A DNA stretch of 45,239 nucleotides from Streptomyces fuscichromogenes. GTDB lineage: Bacteria; Actinomycetota; Actinomycetes; Streptomycetales; Streptomycetaceae. A program made the translations under genes and the position numbers. Of this stretch, positions 41,311 through 45,239 are shown piece by piece (the stretch's first letter is position 1; each line of letters begins with the position of its first letter). The DNA lies in NCBI RefSeq assembly GCF_014645815.1, contig NZ_BMML01000046.1, positions 1 to 45,239 on the forward strand, given 5' to 3'. The notes under the pieces are model-generated. The model did no database searches and was not told where the DNA came from. It worked only from the letters and a program-made list of their open reading frames with translations.

Positions 41311-41627
41311 CCATCCCGCCCGACGACCCGAGGATCGAGGCCGCACTCGCCCGCGTACGGCAGGGCGCCCAGGAGCGCGCCGCCGCGCTCGGACCGCCGC
41401 CCCTCTGGCAGCCGATCTGGAAGCGGCCTCGCATGCCGCTGACGAAGGCGGAGAAGACGAAGCGGCTGAGCCGGCAGCGCCAGCGGCTCCAGCGGGCGGG
41501 GCAGCGGCGCTTCTTCACCGGGCAGTCCCGCCAGCCCCGCCCGAGGCGGAACCGCATCGGCAGCGCGGCCAGCCGCCGCGACGCGCGCGCCCTGTCCCGG
41601 ATGCGGCACTCCAATGCCTGGCTGTGA
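41307..41627 (+). CDS. small basic protein coupled to the relaxase (106 aa)
   Basis: The ATG overlaps the relaxase stop. The protein is very basic: RIEAALARVRQGAQERAAAL, PLTKAEKTKRLSRQRQRLQR and a final RRNRIGSAASRRDARALSRM. It may bind DNA, as relaxosome accessory proteins do, but no defined domain is seen. Its stop is followed by a gene-free stretch rich in repeats. Confidence 0.6.
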   Translation: MTIPPDDPRIEAALARVRQGAQERAAALGPPPLWQPIWKRPRMPLTKAEKTKRLSRQRQRLQRAGQRRFFTGQSRQPRPRRNRIGSAASRRDARALSRMRHSNAWL

Positions 41628-41810
41628 TGACGATGCCGGGCATCGTCCATCGAGTTGATGCTCTGCATCCGGTGGCGATGCATGACATCGAGTGGGCTCC
41701 GCGCCGGTGCGCTGGATGACACCGTGCTACCCGGCGATGCCCGGCACTCGCCCGCGTCCGGTGCGCTGCACCCGATGTCCCGTACCGCACCGGTGCGCCC
41801 ACTGCCGACC

Positions 41811-41926
41811 GACCCCTTGACCAGGTGAGGCCGGGCGCGTGCGCGACCCCTTGACCAGGTCCGCAACCGAGGACGTTACTCCTTGACACAGCCCGTTTTG
41901 GCTGGTGGTCAGGTTGTGGTCAAGGG
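41811..41926. repeat. repeat cluster downstream of the relaxase (oriT or operator candidate)
   Basis: GACCCCTTGACCAGGT occurs at 41811-41826 and 41845-41860, 34 bp apart (starts). The core CCCTTGACCA recurs in reverse complement at 41917-41926. Two direct and one inverted copy near a relaxase gene fit a protein-binding array or an oriT. Confidence 0.45.
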
Positions 41927-42545
41927 TGTGTGTGATAGGGGATCCCGCCCGGCCGTGGCGCGCGTCCGGTGCGGTGCGGCGATGCCGATGGAGCGCACCA
42001 CGATGGGCGGTGCGGTGCGGTGCGGCGCGCGGCGGTGGCGCGTGCCCGATGCGCGCGTACGCACCACCACCGTCGTCGATCCGCACACGATGGACAGGCG
42101 AACCGGCTGGCCACCGGCCGGCGCGGGGTGTGCATCAAGGGCCTGGCCCACGCCGACCGCCTCCAGCTGACGGAGGATGTCCGCCACGTCCTCGTGGTCC
42201 TCCGTGAGGAACTGCGCGGCGAAGTCGATGACCGCGCGGGCGATGCCCTCCGCCGCGCCCGGCCCGGATCGCGCCCAGATACACAGCGAGGTCACGAAGA
42301 CGCGCCCGAGAGCCTCCAGGGCGAAGGTGTCCGCGCACAGCTCGCCCGCGTCCGGGCCGGGCAGCGCGCTGACGGGGACGACGATCCCGTTCGGCGACGT
42401 CGACGAGCAGCTCGGGTATCCGCCGCTCGGTGCCGGCGGACTCGCGGGCGGCTTCGACGCTGTCGGCCTGGACGGCGCGGAGGTAGCTGAACGCGCTGAT
42501 CGCTGCGTCCGGGGTCATCGGGGCGAGCGGCACGGTGGTGGGCAT
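41909..42545 (-). pseudogene. frameshifted uncharacterised gene
   Basis: From ATG 42545 it reads PLAPMTPDAAISAFSYLRAV, ESAGTERRIPELLVDVAER. Near 42,390 the frame must change by one base to continue as GIVVPVSALPGPDAGELCAD, TFALEALGRVFVTSLCIWAR and FAAQFLTEDHEDVADILRQL. Both sides look coding and there is no plausible alternative start for the second part, so a single-base deletion (or sequencing error) is likely. The last 50 codons enter a GTGCGGTGCGG-type low-complexity stretch. The family is unknown. Confidence 0.5.
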
Positions 42546-42888
42546 GGTGGCTCCTCACGTACGGGCCGCCTCGCCGATCGAGGCGGCCTCAGAACCGATC
42601 TTCAGAGCAGGTACCTGTGGACAGAGCCCACGCACCGACGGTGAGCTGACTCCCCCGGTCGGCGCTCGCGCTGCCCCTTGTCCAGTTCCACTACCTGCGA
42701 CATTCCGCCCATTTAGGCGGGGAGGAATCTCCGTCCCGCGATGCAGCGCGATGCCCCGGCGGCCGGGCTCCGACTCCGCTTGCCGTCTCGATCGGGTCGA
42801 CGGCCGCCTTGTCCGCGCGCTGCTCCCGACACCCCGTTGAACGGCGGTCCTCTCAACTCGAAGCTGCAGACCTCTACCTGTAGCCGAC
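42546..42888. other. gap without a convincing gene
   Basis: I see no gene on either strand. A small CCGCC/GGCGG hairpin lies near 42,706-42,721. Confidence 0.4.
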
Positions 42889-42932
42889 GCAGGGGAGATG
42901 CCGCGCGCGGCAGGATGAGGCATCTCCCCTGC
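42889..42932 (-). terminator. strong hairpin after the 54-aa membrane protein
   Basis: GCAGGGGAGATGC (42889-42901) and GCATCTCCCCTGC (42920-42932) form a perfect 13-bp stem with an 18-base loop, 8 bp beyond the stop of the minus-strand gene. Probably a terminator. Confidence 0.6.
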
Positions 42933-42939
42933 GCCCAGG

Positions 42940-43104
42940 TCAGCACGAAGAGACGGACGTGTGGACCAGGTAGAGCAGCTCGCGGACCAGCCCGCTGGCC
43001 AACGTGGCGGAAGCGGCGTACAACGCCGCCTGCCCGAGGCCCTGGACAAGACGATGGCGGGCACGTCGCTGCTCCGGGACAGGGCGGTGCGTACGGTGGG
43101 ACAT
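42940..43104 (-). CDS. small membrane-associated protein (54 aa)
   Basis: The ATG at 43104 has GGAG seven bases upstream. The N-terminal third is basic (SHRTHRPVPEQRRARHRLVQ); a hydrophobic Ala/Leu-rich segment follows at about residues 23-47 (ALYAASATLASGLVRELLYL). A strong hairpin directly follows the stop. The combination of a ribosome binding site and a terminator supports expression. The function is unknown. It differs from the 58-aa protein at 3525 in having its basic patch at the other end. Confidence 0.5.
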   Translation of the reverse strand: MSHRTHRPVPEQRRARHRLVQGLGQAALYAASATLASGLVRELLYLVHTSVSSC

Positions 43105-43261
43105 GACGGTCTCCGTTCAGGGGATGAGTCGGCTGCCCCCGCACCGCGTGTTCCTGGCAGGGATCCGGTGCGGGGCGCAGTTTCTGCTGGCCCCAAGCCT
43201 TATGGCTGACGTCCGCTGAATGCAGCTCCCTAGGCTCGAATCTCGATGTAAGTTCGGCGCC

Positions 43262-44185
43262 ATGAACGGGAATCGGGCCACCAAGTGGGCCGAGGGAACT
43301 TCGGCGGATCTGGTTGCCGACGCCCACGCTCTGGGCGTGATGAAAGCCAGCCCCAGGATGGTGACCTCTTGGGTCGAGGACGGGATGCTCGCCAACCCTG
43401 AGCCGCGCAAGACCAGCGCGCACGGCAGCGATCCGCGAGTCTTCACCCCGGAGCAGCGCGAGTTGTTCACCAGACTCCTGGAAGCCCGCGAGCGCTCCCC
43501 GCTGGGGCGCATCCCGCAACGGTCGCTGATCCGTGTCGTGCTGTACCTGTGGCTGATCGACGACACGATCGTGCTCACCCCGCAGGCGCGCCGAGCCTGG
43601 CGTACCCACGCGCGCGCCACCGGCCAGACAACCGCCGTCCGGCGCAGCGAGAACGTCCGCGCCATCGTCGAACAACTCGCCCACCCCTCAGCGGCCCACA
43701 AGCAACGGCGCGCCGCCCATCTCATCCTCGAGGAAGGCGAGCGGACCGGGAAGATCGACATCAACAGACTGACCGCGGTCCTCACGGAGCTGTACTCACC
43801 CTGGCCAGCCCAGCCCGGCATGCCGAGGATCGAACGAGCCCTTCCCGGCCCATACGGGCCCGTCCCCGTCCAACACCACATCGCCATGTGGAAGGCCCGC
43901 CAGCAGACGATCAGCCTCCTTAAGCGGGAGCAGGTCGACGAGGCCGAGCTCGATCGGGTGCGCGCCGTCTACCGGCCGATGTGGGCCGACTACCAGGCCC
44001 ATCGGCCCGCCATGGCGACCATCGGCGCCGGAGAGTTCGCGTCCTACTTCGCAGAGCCCGACACCATGGAGGGCCTCGCCATCGAGGCCGTCGATGCGTT
44101 CGTCTCGACGCTCGCTGGCGAACTCGGGCTGATCGAAGCCGCCTCCCATGCCGCAGAGACGGCACGCCTCAGACTGGCGCACTGA
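43262..44185 (+). CDS. uncharacterised protein with MerR-like N-terminal segment
   Basis: The protein is 307 aa from the ATG at 43262. Residues ~15-70 (LVADAHALGVMKASPRMVTS, then WVEDGMLANPEPRKTS and RVFTPEQRELFTRLLEAR) have the order helix, turn, helix, wing and Y/F-T-P-E-Q that recalls MerR-type DNA-binding domains. The remainder is helical with LYLWLIDDTIVLTPQARRAW and RRAAHLILEEGERTGKIDIN. No catalytic motif is seen. The ribosome binding site is weak; a start at 43220 would add 14 residues. Tandem repeats follow 20 bp after its stop. Confidence 0.6.
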   Translation: MNGNRATKWAEGTSADLVADAHALGVMKASPRMVTSWVEDGMLANPEPRKTSAHGSDPRVFTPEQRELFTRLLEARERSPLGRIPQRSLIRVVLYLWLIDDTIVLTPQARRAWRTHARATGQTTAVRRSENVRAIVEQLAHPSAAHKQRRAAHLILEEGERTGKIDINRLTAVLTELYSPWPAQPGMPRIERALPGPYGPVPVQHHIAMWKARQQTISLLKREQVDEAELDRVRAVYRPMWADYQAHRPAMATIGAGEFASYFAEPDTMEGLAIEAVDAFVSTLAGELGLIEAASHAAETARLRLAH

Positions 44186-44205
44186 CGGCCCGAGGCCGGT
44201 CACCG

Positions 44206-44258
44206 ACCAGTTTGGCCAACCAGTTTGGCCAACCAGTTTGGCCAACCAGTTGGTCCAA
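44206..44258. repeat. 13-bp tandem repeat, four units
   Basis: ACCAGTTTGGCCA is repeated three times without spacer (44206, 44219, 44232), followed by a fourth, degenerate unit ACCAGTTGGTCCA (44245). Each unit contains the palindrome TTGGCCAA at its junction. It may be an operator or iteron array. Confidence 0.75.
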
Positions 44259-44308
44259 CCGCAGCGGCAACGTGTCCAGGTCCCAGCCGCGCCTGCCTGA
44301 TTGACCTG

Positions 44309-44378
44309 TGACAGTGAAGCCGGACCGATTGCCACCGAAGTTGGACCGACCGTCTTTTGTGACAGCGAAGATGGACCG
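44309..44378. repeat. three helically phased direct repeats before the SUKH gene
   Basis: GTGACAGTGAAGCCGGACCG, a shorter CACCGAAGTTGGACCG and GTGACAGCGAAGATGGACCG share the pattern G-A-A-G...GGACCG. The GGACCG ends start at 44323, 44343 and 44373, spaced 20 and 30 bp, so they face the same side of the helix. They lie 60-130 bp upstream of the SUKH start. Confidence 0.55.
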
Positions 44379-44437
44379 CGCTGGTACCCCGCCGCCGCCC
44401 CGACCGCCTGTCCGAGGGGCGGACTACGCTCCGCCAC

Positions 44438-45133
44438 ATGGATGATCAGTTGTGGGTGGGCGTGCGGGAGCGTGTGCAGGCGCTCGCCGGTGTACCGGTG
44501 CAGACGGGATCACGTCCCGTGGTGTTCGGAGCGAACGGCCACCATTTCCGCCTCGAACAGGTCCTGTCCCCGAAGGAGCTCGCAGAACTGGAGGCGCAGA
44601 TCGGCGTCCGGTTGCCAGAGGAGTACCGGACGTTCCTGCTCCAGGTGGGCGCCGGTGGAGCAGGGCCTGCCTACGGGGTCTTCTCCGTGCAGCTCAAGGA
44701 CGGCCGATGGCAGTGGGCGGGCGACGGCGCAGACCTGGCAGACGCGTCCCGGCTCGCCGAACCGTTCCCCGTGGCAGGGCCGGATCCGACAATTGTGGAG
44801 GCGCTGCTGAAGCGATGCCCTCAAGAGGAAGACTTCGACGACATCGAGGACTTCGACACCGCCTACGAGGCATGGGACGGGCAGTGGCTGGAGGTGATGT
44901 GGAACCCGCAGCGCACGGTCGGCGGGATCGCCCTCTGCCACCTGGGCTGCGCCCGCAGGCAGTGGCTGGTGGTCAGCGGCCCTGAGCAGGGGCGGATCTG
45001 GTCCGACGACCGAGTCGACGAGGTCGACCTGGCCCCGCTCCTGGACGCGGACGACCAGCCGGTGACCTTCGCCCGCTGGTACCTGGACTGGCTGGACCAC
45101 GCTGAGCAGCAGACACACAGCCAGCAGAAGTGA
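44438..45133 (+). CDS. SMI1/KNR4 (SUKH) family protein
   Basis: A protein of 231 aa. Residues ~45-75 carry the SUKH core: LSPKELAELEAQIGVRLPEE followed by YRTFLLQVGAGGAGPAYGVF (the LP-x-x-Y-x-x-F-L...G-x-G pattern). Later FDTAYEAWDGQWLEV and GGIALCHLGCARRQWLVVSG match the C-terminal strand pattern. SUKH proteins are typical immunity proteins against polymorphic toxins, or scaffold proteins. No toxin gene is visible in the window; the region downstream is the end of a transposase. The upstream repeats suggest dedicated regulation. Confidence 0.85.
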   Translation: MDDQLWVGVRERVQALAGVPVQTGSRPVVFGANGHHFRLEQVLSPKELAELEAQIGVRLPEEYRTFLLQVGAGGAGPAYGVFSVQLKDGRWQWAGDGADLADASRLAEPFPVAGPDPTIVEALLKRCPQEEDFDDIEDFDTAYEAWDGQWLEVMWNPQRTVGGIALCHLGCARRQWLVVSGPEQGRIWSDDRVDEVDLAPLLDADDQPVTFARWYLDWLDHAEQQTHSQQK

Positions 45134-45148
45134 CAACCCCCACAGGTG

Positions 45149-45239
45149 CTAGTTGTATTGACCCGCAGCGTTGCTCACACGGGTGATCGGTGGCTGGCCG
45201 CCGAGTGCGGTGTGGCAGCGGTGGTGGTTGTAGGTGTGC
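45149..45239 (-). mobile_element. 3' end of an IS481/IS3-type transposase (partial, window edge)
   Basis: The minus strand reads HTYNHHRCHTALGGQPPITR then VSNAAGQYN and TAG. The YN-x-x-R-x-H-TALGG-x-PP signature is characteristic of the C-terminus of IS481-like rve transposases. The rest of the gene lies outside the window. Confidence 0.8.

Noticed and set aside
41928..42110. A functional repeat array in the GTGCGGTGCGG-rich stretch
   Set aside because: It is simple-sequence GC slippage without regular spacing; no clear unit.
1..45239. tRNA or rRNA genes
   Set aside because: No stretch with a cloverleaf-like TTCGA/TTCAA loop and acceptor pairing, and no rRNA-like conserved sequence, was noticed.
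1..45239. Linear-plasmid telomere or tpg/tap genes
   Set aside because: No terminal-protein or telomere-associated-protein gene and no dense palindromic terminus is seen, so linearity cannot be claimed.

Overview
This is high-GC actinobacterial DNA, almost certainly Streptomyces or a close relative. The signs are strong third-position GC bias, frequent GTG/TTG starts, many 4-bp ATGA/GTGA overlaps, a WhiB protein and families typical of streptomycetes. There is no ribosomal or central-metabolism gene. The window looks like a plasmid, an integrated plasmid or a chromosome-arm accessory region that has collected mobile elements and broken genes.

Layout. 1-3.1 kb: 5'-truncated PLP-enzyme remnant, a WhiB regulator, a small membrane protein, a frameshifted NB-ARC gene ending in a duplicated P-loop, and a decayed SAV_2336-like remnant. 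3.5-8.5 kb: a tiny membrane protein, an HTH/coiled-coil protein, and an M48-type membrane peptidase coupled to a 176-aa partner, with an in-frame coding-like extension beyond the peptidase stop. 8.7-13.2 kb: Nudix, YunG-like, MFS, ArsR-like and inositol-monophosphatase-like genes with several fragments. 13.17-15.21 kb: an IS5-family element whose inverted repeats enclose both a transposase and a RlmA/TlrB-type rRNA methyltransferase, with a nine-codon leader ORF and a hairpin upstream. 15.8-19.5 kb: two convergent nuclease-fold proteins, a GHKL ATPase-PD-(D/E)XK fusion and a 498-aa PD-(D/E)XK protein, possible defence genes. 19.7-25.4 kb: a pseudogene and a minus-strand cluster with two paralogous sigma-region-4-like proteins and a protein with an amyloid-signal-like N-terminus.

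25.5-38.3 kb is the replication and partition core: a GIY-YIG-like protein, about 500 bp full of phased 9-bp iteron-like repeats, a primase-polymerase, an SF3 helicase and accessory ORFs. Downstream are a terminator, palindromic parS-like sites, parA and parB. An IS3-family element sits inside the replication operon and is itself split by a 3.4-kb Tn554-like tyrosine-recombinase element. 38.3-45.2 kb: an MFS fragment, a MobF relaxase split by one TGA codon, a small partner gene, repeat arrays, a frameshifted gene, a small membrane protein, an uncharacterised possible DNA-binding protein, a SUKH immunity protein and the end of an IS481-type transposase.

The replication/partition genes and the decayed relaxase together suggest a once-conjugative plasmid backbone. 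The remaining genes look like cargo: possible defence, immunity, resistance and regulatory genes, many of them disabled. All calls come from reading motifs and frames by eye; no database search was run.
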